64,000 nucleotides of DNA from a virus. Below the pieces are notes generated by a model. It was not told where the DNA came from. It ran no database searches and saw only the letters and a list, made by a program, of their open reading frames with translations. Below are positions 55,478 through 62,932 of this stretch, in pieces. Position 1 is the first letter of the stretch. Every line of letters starts with the position of its first letter. The stretch is taken from IMG/VR virus record IMGVR_UViG_3300044647_001247, positions 45,820-109,819 of that record; one strand, given 5' to 3'. The position numbers were made by a program, and so were the translations under genes.

Positions 55478-56467
55478 TTATAAATCCTGTAATTTTTTAT
55501 CTAATAATGGAACTAGTGTTAATAATACTTTCTTTGCTCCATGGTCTTTTATGCTATCAGAAATATCTTTACTCATAGGTAAAACAGCTACAGCCACTTC
55601 TGGATAGGTGATTTTATACTTTGCCAGAGATTGTATACCTGCTTCGTCATAATCAAATAAAACTATCACTTTTTTATAGTTTTTAATGTATTCTAGCATT
55701 TGTTCTTTACGAATAAATGTATTTTCAGAATCAGGAGCAATTACATCCATATCCATTTTAAGGCTTCTTAAAGACATTACATCTTTAAGAGAACTTGTAA
55801 TAACTAAATATTTAGAATTATTTAATTGTTCAGTTCCTTGTATATAATCATTCACTTTAATAAATTTTTTATCTAGAGTTTTTGGTTGGTATATTTTATA
55901 AAGAGTTTCATCTTTTTTAAAATAACCATATAAGTAATTACCATGAATAGTAAGACTATTTAATTCTCCTTCAACTTCTTTTTCTAATGTGTAATATTCT
56001 AAAGGACGAACACAGTATTCATTTAGTAAACGTGAACCTATATTAAACTGAGTCCAATAATATTGATCAGAAGTGTTCCAAGAACGAAACATATATGATT
56101 TCACTTTATACTTACTAGCTTGTTTAAACTCTTTTAAGTCATACCCACCATTATTATGCAATATAAAGTCATTATATTTTTCTACTATTTGTTGGCAAGT
56201 TTTGTAATAAGAAAGCTGTTCAATATCTTTTACAAGATCTATAGCTGAGCCTCCTTTACCAGAAGAAAAATCTTTATATTTATATATTTTTCTTTTATCA
56301 TCTGCTACATAGATACACATTGAAGGTGTACGTTCTTTACTATTGAATAAACTTTTTATTTTTACATCTTGCCCTATTAGCTTTTCTTTAAGTTTACAAT
56401 AAGTTTCAAATATCCATGTAGTTGGTACATCTTTTACATCATGTACAAGATTCTTTGTTTTAAACAT
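55478..56467 (-). CDS. DNA primase-like protein with TOPRIM domain
   Basis: A protein of 329 residues. Residues ~35-85 (LFNSKERTPSMCIYV, KYKDFSSGKGGSAIDLVKDI) resemble the CHC2 zinc-domain fold of DnaG-type primases but without zinc cysteines. Residues ~225-310 form a TOPRIM domain: LVITSSLKDVMSLRSL (the usual Glu is Ser here), VIVLFDYDEAGIQSLAKY with the D-x-D pair, and MSKDISD. It would make RNA primers at the fork with the DnaB-like helicase encoded further upstream. A hairpin terminator separates it from the SSB-like gene. Confidence 0.8.
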   Translation of the reverse strand: MFKTKNLVHDVKDVPTTWIFETYCKLKEKLIGQDVKIKSLFNSKERTPSMCIYVADDKRKIYKYKDFSSGKGGSAIDLVKDIEQLSYYKTCQQIVEKYNDFILHNNGGYDLKEFKQASKYKVKSYMFRSWNTSDQYYWTQFNIGSRLLNEYCVRPLEYYTLEKEVEGELNSLTIHGNYLYGYFKKDETLYKIYQPKTLDKKFIKVNDYIQGTEQLNNSKYLVITSSLKDVMSLRSLKMDMDVIAPDSENTFIRKEQMLEYIKNYKKVIVLFDYDEAGIQSLAKYKITYPEVAVAVLPMSKDISDSIKDHGAKKVLLTLVPLLDKKLQDL

Positions 56468-56500
56468 ACTATTAGTTTATAAACATGTATAAAAAATATA

Positions 56501-56522
56501 GGGGGGTGTAGAAACACCCCCC
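56501..56522 (-). terminator. Rho-independent terminator between the SSB-like and primase genes
   Basis: GGGGGGTGT and ACACCCCCC form a nine-base perfect stem with a four-base loop; on the minus strand it is followed by TATATTTTTTATAC. It lies just after the SSB-like gene and may reduce primase transcription. Confidence 0.85.
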
Positions 56523-56549
56523 GCATTTTAGGATAGAAAGTATAAAGAA

Positions 56550-57173
56550 TTACATTTCAAAATCATTACTAGCTGGTTCAAAACTAGTTACATTAGATTT
56601 TGACAATGGTTTAAAATGATACTTATTTGTTTTATCAAACTTATCAAGTTTTGATTCATCAGTAGAGATAAATTTATACTTTGGTAAAGACAATTTAGTA
56701 ATTGTTTTATCATTGTATTCTTCTTCTGATCCTTTCAAAAACCAATAAGCATTATGTCCTTTTAGTATTTCTGTAGCAGCAGCTGCCCACTCTTCAATAC
56801 TTGTTATTGCTTTATTAGTAGAAAGAAGGTCAATTTCATCTCTAAGACCTAATTCTTTTGCAATAACAATAAACTTATTTAAGATGTCATTTTTATTAAC
56901 ATCATCCGTTTGAAATTGATCTGTCCAAATAGTAGCAGAAACACGAGAACATGGTCCTGTATACTTTGGTCCATCTGGATTGTCTTTGTCAAGAGGCCAT
57001 CCTTCAAAATCTGGATCTGTAGATTTTGCCACTAAGGTTAATTCAAGAATTTTCTTGTCTCCCTTACTAGATGTTCTAACTTGTGAACTATGGATTTTTG
57101 CATAAACTACACCAGGTTGTAATGATTTTGGTGTTCCACCTTGTTTTACTTCTTGTCCTTTTGTACTAAACAT
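56550..57173 (-). CDS. Putative single-stranded DNA-binding protein
   Basis: A protein of 207 residues. Residues 20-110 are beta-rich with an OB-fold-like character (GVVYAKIHSSQVRTSSKGDK, then ILELTLVAK). The C-terminus is acidic and ends in N-D-F-E-M, resembling the acidic tip by which bacterial SSBs recruit partners. Immediate neighbours are the Sak4-like ATPase and the primase, a usual place for a phage SSB. The assignment is by composition, tail and context; no strict family motif was recognised. It is probably highly expressed, as a strong terminator follows. Confidence 0.6.
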   Translation of the reverse strand: MFSTKGQEVKQGGTPKSLQPGVVYAKIHSSQVRTSSKGDKKILELTLVAKSTDPDFEGWPLDKDNPDGPKYTGPCSRVSATIWTDQFQTDDVNKNDILNKFIVIAKELGLRDEIDLLSTNKAITSIEEWAAAATEILKGHNAYWFLKGSEEEYNDKTITKLSLPKYKFISTDESKLDKFDKTNKYHFKPLSKSNVTSFEPASNDFEM

Positions 57174-57209
57174 AACGTTTTGTTTTTATTAAATTAAGAA
57201 TTAGAAAAA

Positions 57210-57893
57210 TTAGTTTTCAAAATCAGAAATAGCTTCATTAACATATGCTAAATCATTAGGTATTTCAAAATCTTTGAACATACCTTTTGGACTTTTGCAT
57301 GTATTATCACCAGTTGTTTGTGTTTCAAACACATATCTAGTTGCACCATTAGCATCTCTTTTAACTTTACCATATAGTACAATAGAAAATAAACCTTCTA
57401 ATGTAAGCTTTTCATCAACCATTTTACCAATGGTTTTAGCTTTATATCGTTTTTTACCTTCAATATCAGTTCCTTCTTCTGAATGTGTTAGATAATAAAC
57501 AGTAAGATCATCACGTAAATCTTTAGGAAGTCTACTTATACGAGCTAAGTGTCCACCAATTTCTGTAAATTTTTCATAACCTTTCTCACTTGCTCTATCA
57601 AAAAATTCAAAACTAGACATGTATTGAAAGTCATCTATCACTACTGTTTTAATCTCAGGACGTTTACTATTTACATATACTAACGCTGCTTCAATTTGTT
57701 CAGGTTTACTACCTGAATACAAATTTCCTGCTTGGTTATCTTTAGTCCAAATAGTGAATCTTTTCTTCCATCCTCTAAATGGAAGAGGTTTATTAGCTAC
57801 ATTAATAATAAATGTACTATCAGGATCTAAATTTTCAATAGATGTAGATTTACCTGTACCTGATTCTGCAATAATTAATACTCCTTTTCCCAT
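57210..57893 (-). CDS. AAA_24/Sak4-like RecA-fold ATPase
   Basis: A protein of 227 residues. Walker A is AESGTGKST (residues 9-17), Walker B is VVIDDFQYMSS near residue 87, and VYYLTHSEE is a sensor-like strand. This is the pattern of the small phage ATPases called AAA_24 or Sak4, which promote single-strand annealing with SSB. The C-terminus ends S-D-F-E-N, like the SSB-like protein next door. It overlaps neither neighbour but is only two bases from the following upstream gene, so both are in one unit. Confidence 0.75.
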   Translation of the reverse strand: MGKGVLIIAESGTGKSTSIENLDPDSTFIINVANKPLPFRGWKKRFTIWTKDNQAGNLYSGSKPEQIEAALVYVNSKRPEIKTVVIDDFQYMSSFEFFDRASEKGYEKFTEIGGHLARISRLPKDLRDDLTVYYLTHSEEGTDIEGKKRYKAKTIGKMVDEKLTLEGLFSIVLYGKVKRDANGATRYVFETQTTGDNTCKSPKGMFKDFEIPNDLAYVNEAISDFEN

Positions 57894-57894
57894 A

Positions 57895-58539
57895 TTATTT
57901 GTTTGTTGTTGACTTAATTAAATTATTTAACCAATCTTTAGAACTAACAGGAATACCTTTTTGTATAGCGTAATAATCTCTAATAGTCATATCTGAGAAT
58001 AAACAATCATCTAAAAATGGACTATCTGCTTTATTAATAACTGATTGTTTTGGCTCAACTTTACTTGGTTTTTTTTCAACATCTAATAATGCTGAACTTC
58101 CACTAATAGATACACTATATTTATTAATTATTCTAAGCTCATCTACAGGTACTAAATATGCAGTATGATTTTTATTTAATAAGTTTACTTCATATTCTTC
58201 TCCATAATTTAAATTATGAGGAACATTATAAATTGTTTTTTCTTCATCTGTAGGATTAAATGCATTATCATACATTTCAAAGAAAAGACCTCTTTCTTTT
58301 AAAAACTCATTATCAAAAATTGATACTACATGTTTTCCTTTAGGACTATAAAAAGGTGTTTTGTATTGAAAATCATTTCTTTTTACACCTAAATTATCAG
58401 CAAGAGGTTGATGATAACTTCTAAGTTCTTCTAAAATAGCTGCTTTGTAAGTTGATGAGTCTTTTGGATCAAGAGCTTTGTATTCTGCATAAGATAAGCG
58501 TTTGATCATTCCGTTGTTGTCTTTTGTAATTTTAAACAT
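57895..58539 (-). CDS. Conserved phage hypothetical protein
   Basis: A protein of 214 residues. The N-terminal two thirds are mixed; near residue 170 starts a short C-terminal module FLDDCLFSDMTIRDYYAIQK that recurs at the end of various phage proteins of unknown function (family likeness from memory). No catalytic motif. It lies between the helicase and the Sak4-like gene, and may be a replisome accessory protein. Confidence 0.65.
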   Translation of the reverse strand: MFKITKDNNGMIKRLSYAEYKALDPKDSSTYKAAILEELRSYHQPLADNLGVKRNDFQYKTPFYSPKGKHVVSIFDNEFLKERGLFFEMYDNAFNPTDEEKTIYNVPHNLNYGEEYEVNLLNKNHTAYLVPVDELRIINKYSVSISGSSALLDVEKKPSKVEPKQSVINKADSPFLDDCLFSDMTIRDYYAIQKGIPVSSKDWLNNLIKSTTNK

Positions 58540-58551
58540 ATTTGTTGATTT

Positions 58552-59607
58552 TTAAATTTCTGTTCCTATTGGGCATTGTGGTTGAGAATTTCCTTCTGCT
58601 CTTTGTGAATATCTTGGTCTAACACCAAGCTGTCTCTGAGGAGTTGGTGTCGCCACTTCAACCATTCTTTGATTTTTACCATCCATCTTCATAAATATCA
58701 TGGTTTTTTTATCATCGTTATTTCTCACTTTAATTAAGTGCATAATAACATCATCAGTTTCTACATTATAAGCTTCTGGACCATATGATTTGATATCTAA
58801 TTTGAACGGACGTGATAAAACTATTACCATATCAGATCCTTGCATAAGAGCGTCACCTCCAAATATATCTCCTGATGTAGGATAGTTATTTACAGAGGAA
58901 GCCACTCTTCTTCCTGCTTCTTCTATTGATCTATTTAATTGTGTAAGCATAATTACAATAATAGGTAGTTGATTCTTTAGTTTCATTAACATTTCTGTTA
59001 CATTGTATAAGACATCAAATTTATCTTTATCTTTTGAACTTTTCTTAATCAACCAACTATGATCTATTGTTATTAAAAGTGGTTTACTACCACCTCTTAT
59101 ATATGCTAATTCTATTTCTTTTTTTATTTGATGTTCTGTTAAAGATTCATTTATAATGTCTCTTCTAAGTCCTATTTTTTCAAGTTCTTTTGTTTCAGCT
59201 GTAAATTCAATAATTTTATTCATTGTAAATTGATCAAGCTCTCTTTCAGTACTTAATATTACACCGTAATCTAAAGCCATTTCTGCAGCAAATTGACGAG
59301 ATGCATATTGATCAACTCCCATTTCAAACTGAAACTCAAGAATATTAAACTTTTGTGTAGGATTTAAACGATATGCTTCTCTTAATATTTGAGAACTAAT
59401 CATTGTTTTACCTGCACCTGGTCTAGCACCAATGGTTAACATGGATCCCCATTCTAAACCTGCAACACCTGCTTTATTAAAGCTTGGCCAAGGTGTTCTT
59501 AAACTTTTTATTTCTCCTGATTTTCTCTTCTGTACATATTTTAAACCTTTTTCTAAAACTTGAGAGAAAGGTTTAAACTTAGACGTGTATTCTTGTTCTT
59601 CGCTCAT
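58552..59607 (-). CDS. DnaB-like replicative DNA helicase
   Basis: A protein of 351 residues from ATG 59607; the frame is open 15 codons further, but those encode a hydrophobic AT-rich leader that is not conserved-looking, and MSEEQEYTSKFKPFS fits a cytoplasmic start. Walker A is G60-A-R-P-G-A-G-K-T68, Walker B is PLLITIDHS, followed by VIMLTQLNRSIEEAGRR (motif H3) and VRNNDDKKTMIFMKMDG (finger region). It lacks the N-terminal domain of full-length DnaB, as in several phage helicases. It unwinds DNA ahead of the family-B polymerase. Confidence 0.85.
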   Translation of the reverse strand: MSEEQEYTSKFKPFSQVLEKGLKYVQKRKSGEIKSLRTPWPSFNKAGVAGLEWGSMLTIGARPGAGKTMISSQILREAYRLNPTQKFNILEFQFEMGVDQYASRQFAAEMALDYGVILSTERELDQFTMNKIIEFTAETKELEKIGLRRDIINESLTEHQIKKEIELAYIRGGSKPLLITIDHSWLIKKSSKDKDKFDVLYNVTEMLMKLKNQLPIIVIMLTQLNRSIEEAGRRVASSVNNYPTSGDIFGGDALMQGSDMVIVLSRPFKLDIKSYGPEAYNVETDDVIMHLIKVRNNDDKKTMIFMKMDGKNQRMVEVATPTPQRQLGVRPRYSQRAEGNSQPQCPIGTEI

Positions 59608-59665
59608 ATTAATAATATGTTTGTAAAAATACAAAATAAAATTTAAAATCAAATAATTTTATAAA

Positions 59666-60244
59666 TTAATTTTGAGATAAAATCTCAGGATTATCTAGAA
59701 TCATTTGGCAATGATCTGCCAAGAGTGACCTATTTATTCTTGTACTTGCATCAGTTCTCTGAATAAAATAACTACTGGTAGTTATATATTCCATATTCTC
59801 CTTTTGTTTCATATAAATGTAATAGTCAGTTGCATCTAATACTAAGGTCCAGTCATATTCTGGATAAGTTTTAAAGAACCAAACAAACTTATCTTTTAAT
59901 TCTTGTACAGTTTGTCTAAGCAATCCCACCTTACCTATTCTTATAGCAGGAAACATTTCTCTATAAGTATTTATATTTTTTACTGAATCTTCGCCTAATA
60001 CTTCTGAGGACACTTTCTTTTTTGATTTTACAAGATAAGTTTGAAACTCATCAAGTATAAATAAAGCTCCGTGACTTAGATTATTTTTTTCATCTAAATG
60101 ACCTCTTTTTATTGCAATTTCTTTTTCTTTTTCATCATCTATAATACTACATGTTTTTATTTTATGTCTACGGCAGTCAAGGAAATAAAGTTGATTAGGG
60201 CTTATATTATACTTGATCAGTGAGTTCCAAAGTTGCTGGCTCAT
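59666..60244 (-). CDS. Hypothetical protein between initiator and helicase genes
   Basis: A protein of 192 residues, mixed alpha/beta with many aromatic residues (ELKDKFVWFFKTYPEYDWTL at residues 116-135). No P-loop or nuclease motif. It overlaps the DnaA-like gene by 38 bp and precedes the helicase gene, the place where phages often encode a helicase loader or initiator partner. That role is suggested by context only. Confidence 0.65.
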   Translation of the reverse strand: MSQQLWNSLIKYNISPNQLYFLDCRRHKIKTCSIIDDEKEKEIAIKRGHLDEKNNLSHGALFILDEFQTYLVKSKKKVSSEVLGEDSVKNINTYREMFPAIRIGKVGLLRQTVQELKDKFVWFFKTYPEYDWTLVLDATDYYIYMKQKENMEYITTSSYFIQRTDASTRINRSLLADHCQMILDNPEILSQN

Positions 60245-60677
60245 AAGTTTCTTTTATTAATTTAATTATTTTTTTATATGTTTCTTGAAAAGGAGCATTA
60301 TTCTCTAAAAGAATCTTACATGTTTTAATGTTGTGTATCACTGTTGTATGATCTCTTTTTCCTAAATATTGTCCTATTTTATCAAGAGTGTAACCCATTG
60401 TTTTTGCCATAAGACAAAACATATTTCTAAGTTCTACCACTTCTCTAAATCTTCTTTTTACTTTTAAACTAATAGTAGTGTGTCCTCGTTGTGGTAAAAA
60501 AGGAGTGAATACGTTTTCAAGATCTTCAAGTGATAGTATAGGAATGGTGTTTCCATTAGCATCTGTGGTTACATTAGTCACTACAATAGGATAGTAACCT
60601 AGTTTTTCACAGAATTTCTCTTTAAATTCAGTAGTTAACTTTTTTTCTAACATAAAAGCATAAGTTTTAGTATTCAT
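60207..60677 (-). CDS. DnaA domain IV-like replication initiator
   Basis: A protein of 156 residues. The C-terminal half matches DnaA domain IV, the part that binds DnaA boxes: helix RNMFCLMAKTMGYTLDKIGQ at residues 84-103, the turn YLGKRDH, then R108-D-H-T-T-V113 with IHNIKTCKILL. The ATPase domain of DnaA is absent. It is the first gene of the minus block, next to the divergent intergenic region at 60.68-60.79 kb. It could recognise the phage origin or divert host initiation factors, or act as a repressor at DnaA-like boxes. Confidence 0.8.
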   Translation of the reverse strand: MNTKTYAFMLEKKLTTEFKEKFCEKLGYYPIVVTNVTTDANGNTIPILSLEDLENVFTPFLPQRGHTTISLKVKRRFREVVELRNMFCLMAKTMGYTLDKIGQYLGKRDHTTVIHNIKTCKILLENNAPFQETYKKIIKLIKETYEPATLELTDQV

Positions 60678-60698
60678 ATATTTTTAAAATTTTGCTTA

Positions 60699-60706
60699 CA
60701 AATATA
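60699..60706 (-). promoter_or_regulatory. Bacteroidetes-type -7 box (TATATTTG) before the replication block
   Basis: On the minus strand TATATTTG followed by TAAGC matches TAnnTTTG, 22 bp before the start of the DnaA-like gene. It would drive the whole replication block. No clear -33 TTG was found. Confidence 0.45.
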
Positions 60707-60721
60707 GGTTTCTTCTGGAAT

Positions 60722-60742
60722 ATTTTGTATATTATATTGTAG
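60722..60742 (+). promoter_or_regulatory. Promoter-like element, copy 2 (nearly identical at 1227)
   Basis: ATTTTGTATATTATA, then T, then TGTAG, one change from the copy at 1227-1247; the 13 bases before also show similarity (CTG and AA in the same places). It lies 47 bp before the first gene of the lysis block, in the divergent region between it and the replication block. Confidence 0.6.
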
Positions 60743-60789
60743 GGATTATTTTATTCTTACATATTTTAAATTTATTAAAATATTTTAAC

Positions 60790-61053
60790 ATGTCTAATCC
60801 TATTAGTAAGTATTATGCTCAGAAAGACTCAAATGGTTGGCCTATTCCAGGAACCATGATGGGTATTAATTTTAGTAACACAATACCTCCAAATACAATT
60901 GAGATTCCAACAACCACTGGAAATACTAACAATCGTAATGGTTTTAGGTATTTTGTTAGACTTGATCATCAAAATAAGATTATACCTAACTCATTGATGA
61001 TTACACTACATAGACCTTCTGATGGTCGCGTATTAGAGTTTAAACTACCTTAA
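60790..61053 (+). CDS. Small hypothetical protein heading the lysis block
   Basis: A protein of 87 residues, polar and beta-rich, with a Pro/Thr/Asn-rich middle (SNTIPPNTIEIPTTTGNTNN) and a basic C-terminal strand pair (NSLMITLHRPSDGRVLEFKL). No signal peptide. It follows the promoter-like element and precedes the coiled-coil membrane protein. It may be a virion or regulatory protein; no family recognised. Confidence 0.65.
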   Translation: MSNPISKYYAQKDSNGWPIPGTMMGINFSNTIPPNTIEIPTTTGNTNNRNGFRYFVRLDHQNKIIPNSLMITLHRPSDGRVLEFKLP

Positions 61054-61075
61054 TATATTAAAATAGTTTAATATC

Positions 61076-61423
61076 ATGGAACCAACACATTTTGAAGAAC
61101 AAGTAAAAGATGAACTTAAAAGTATGGACCAACGTCTTACAGATATGGAGGAAAAACTCACTTCCATGGATACAAAGCTTACACAAGTGGTCGATGCTAT
61201 TTTAGGTAATGCTTTGACAAAACAGGGTGGATTTGTTAAACTTTTAGAATCTTTTGATGAAAAGATTACACATATTGAAAAGACTAGAATTCATGTTCTT
61301 GATAAAAAGGTGGCAGAACTTGAAGAATTTAAGAAGAAAGTGTACTGGGGGCTTGCTCTTTTAGGATTTATTGTAATGGCAGCCGAGTTTATTTTGAGAG
61401 TGTATACAACAATTAAGAAATAA
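61076..61423 (+). CDS. Coiled-coil protein with C-terminal membrane segment (lysis cassette)
   Basis: A protein of 115 residues. Residues 5-45 are a heptad coiled coil (KDELKSMDQRLTDMEEKLTS), residues 70-90 another, and residues 91-110 a single membrane helix (VYWGLALLGFIVMAAEFILRV) with a basic tail. This is the architecture of XhlA-like lysis accessory proteins or tail-anchored holin partners. It is separated by one base from the spanin-like gene. A role in the lysis cassette is inferred from topology and neighbours. Confidence 0.65.
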   Translation: MEPTHFEEQVKDELKSMDQRLTDMEEKLTSMDTKLTQVVDAILGNALTKQGGFVKLLESFDEKITHIEKTRIHVLDKKVAELEEFKKKVYWGLALLGFIVMAAEFILRVYTTIKK

Positions 61424-61424
61424 T

Positions 61425-62042
61425 ATGGATTTTATAAAATCTAACGTTCTCAATTTCATTGTTCTTATTTTATTAGCAGTGATTTTGTTACAGAGATGTG
61501 GGGGTGGTAAGCAAGATACAATCCCTCCTTCTATTAAAAGAGATACAATATGGGTTGTCAAGGATTCCTTGATAGCTAGTAAGCCAAGATTGACTAATAC
61601 AATACAGATAACATCACATGACACTATTATAAACCACTACATACCAGATACCAATTACAATAAATTAGTAAGACAGTATCAGGAGATTGTAAAAGAACTG
61701 TTAGCAAAGAACATACATTCAGATTCCATACGTATTGATACAAACGGATACGTAAAAATAACTGATACAGTTCAAAAGAACCTAATTATAGGTAGAACCA
61801 CAGAGGTGAAGCTTAAATATCCTGTTATAAAAGAAACTATAACAATTCACCAACAGCCTAAAAATCAGCTTTATATAGGTGGTGGAATAGGTGCTAGTCA
61901 AAATGCTGCAGTTAATCAAGTTAGAATAGGTGCTTTATTTAAAACAAAGAAAGATCAGCTTTTTGGAGCTAATATAGGAATATCCACACAAGGAACAGTA
62001 GTTTACGGAATAGACTCTTATTGGAAACTTAAAATTAAATAA
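61425..62042 (+). CDS. Membrane-anchored spanin-like protein
   Basis: A protein of 205 residues. Residues 8-24 are an N-terminal membrane helix (LNFIVLILLAVILLQ) followed by C-G-G-G; the cysteine might be lipidated but the lipobox is poor. A long periplasmic part follows, with a helix (NKLVRQYQEIVKELLAKN), and a beta-rich Gly-containing end (YIGGGIGASQ, LFGANIGIST) like an outer-membrane-directed domain. Position before holin and amidase suggests it disrupts the outer membrane, as spanins do. The assignment is by topology. Confidence 0.6.
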   Translation: MDFIKSNVLNFIVLILLAVILLQRCGGGKQDTIPPSIKRDTIWVVKDSLIASKPRLTNTIQITSHDTIINHYIPDTNYNKLVRQYQEIVKELLAKNIHSDSIRIDTNGYVKITDTVQKNLIIGRTTEVKLKYPVIKETITIHQQPKNQLYIGGGIGASQNAAVNQVRIGALFKTKKDQLFGANIGISTQGTVVYGIDSYWKLKIK

Positions 62043-62043
62043 T

Positions 62044-62250
62044 ATGGAATTTGGTTGGAAACACTATTTTGAACCCACTCCTAAGAGACTTAGAGTGTTG
62101 GGTGATAGTTTAGCTGCTGCAGGAACATTTGGCGGCACTATAATTGTACTCAATGGACATCCTGTTGCAGGAACTATTGTAATGATTGTTGCTATAGTTG
62201 GTAAGTTTATTTCTAACTTCTTTAGTGAAACTCCTGAAGACAATGGCTAG
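62044..62250 (+). CDS. Putative holin
   Basis: A protein of 68 residues with two short hydrophobic segments (LGDSLAAAGTFGGTIIVLNG and VAGTIVMIVAIVGKFISNFF) separated by a tight turn, a short N-terminus and an acidic C-terminus. This is the shape of class II holins that open the inner membrane at the time of lysis. Its last eight bases overlap the amidase start, which supports coupled expression. No single family motif. Confidence 0.7.
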   Translation: MEFGWKHYFEPTPKRLRVLGDSLAAAGTFGGTIIVLNGHPVAGTIVMIVAIVGKFISNFFSETPEDNG

Positions 62251-62779
62251 AAAAATCATCATATCTGCTGGACACGGTGGTGTAGATCCTGGAGCTTCAG
62301 GAAATGGCTACATTGAACGTGACCTAGCAATAGAACTCAGAAACTTAATTGTAGCTGAGCTTAAAATCTTGGGAATCAATGCTTTAGTAGATGATGATAA
62401 GAATGCTCTTAAACAAACTCTTTTATGGCTCAGAGGTAAATTCACCACAGGTGATATTCTTTTAGACATACATTGGAACAGTGCAACACCAGATGCAAAA
62501 GGAACAGAAGTATTCATTCCTGACCAGTCTTCTAGCTTTGAACAAACATTAGCATTAGAAATTCTTAAATGCTTTACAATATTTGGTTTTAAAAGTAGAG
62601 GTGTAAAACCTGAATCTCAGAGTGCAAGAAAAACTCTTGGTTGGATGAGACCTGGAGCTGAAAATATTCTTCTTGAAGCATGTTTTTTATCAAATGTAAT
62701 AGATATGAAACTCTATCAAGCTAATAAACAAGGAATTGCTCGTAAAATAGCTTTAACATTAAATCAATATAGCAAATGA
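62243..62779 (+). CDS. N-acetylmuramoyl-L-alanine amidase (endolysin, Amidase_3)
   Basis: A protein of 178 residues from ATG 62243, inside the end of the holin gene; an upstream in-frame start would add an unlikely 15-residue leader. Motifs: SAGHGGVDPGA with H11, E25 in YIERDLA, DIHWNS with H77, and ILLEACFLSN with E144, giving the zinc ligands and catalytic glutamate of Amidase_3. It cuts the bond between MurNAc and the stem peptide. No signal peptide, so export depends on the holin. The stop overlaps the next start by four bases (ATGA). Confidence 0.9.
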   Translation: MARKIIISAGHGGVDPGASGNGYIERDLAIELRNLIVAELKILGINALVDDDKNALKQTLLWLRGKFTTGDILLDIHWNSATPDAKGTEVFIPDQSSSFEQTLALEILKCFTIFGFKSRGVKPESQSARKTLGWMRPGAENILLEACFLSNVIDMKLYQANKQGIARKIALTLNQYSK

Positions 62780-62898
62780 AAAAAGGAAGTAGTGACTCTC
62801 GTAAAGTAATTTTTGGAAAACGTAAAGGACGTAGAGCTCGTAAAACAAAAGGACCTAAAGATAAAGCTGTCTCTAAATATAGAGGACAAGGAAAGTAA
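62776..62898 (+). CDS. Small very basic protein (40 residues)
   Basis: ATG 62776 overlaps the amidase stop (ATGA). The 40 residues are about one third Lys or Arg: KKGSSDSRKVIFGKRKGRRA is followed by RKTKGPKDKAVSKYRGQGK. It resembles small basic proteins often found at the end of lysis or structural operons of Bacteroidetes phages (pattern recalled, not searched). Nucleic-acid or membrane binding is plausible. It ends right at the terminator. Confidence 0.75.
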   Translation: MKKGSSDSRKVIFGKRKGRRARKTKGPKDKAVSKYRGQGK

Positions 62899-62927
62899 AA
62901 CCGGTGTACATAAAATACACCGGTTTT
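62897..62927. terminator. Bidirectional terminator
   Basis: AAAACCGGTGTA and TACACCGGTTTT form a perfect 12-bp stem with a seven-base loop, followed by TTT ATTT on the plus strand and a T-rich run on the minus strand. It separates the convergent lysis block and VWA gene and overlaps the stop codon of the 40-residue gene by two bases. Confidence 0.9.
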
Positions 62928-62932
62928 TTTAT

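Noticed and set aside
59608-59652. N-terminal extension of the helicase gene
   Set aside because: The 15 extra codons give a hydrophobic AT-derived leader unlike a helicase N-terminus; ATG 59607 fits better.
60678-60789. Replication origin with DnaA boxes in the divergent gap
   Set aside because: No TTATCCACA-like box or iteron repeats are visible; only the nearby DnaA-like gene suggests it.
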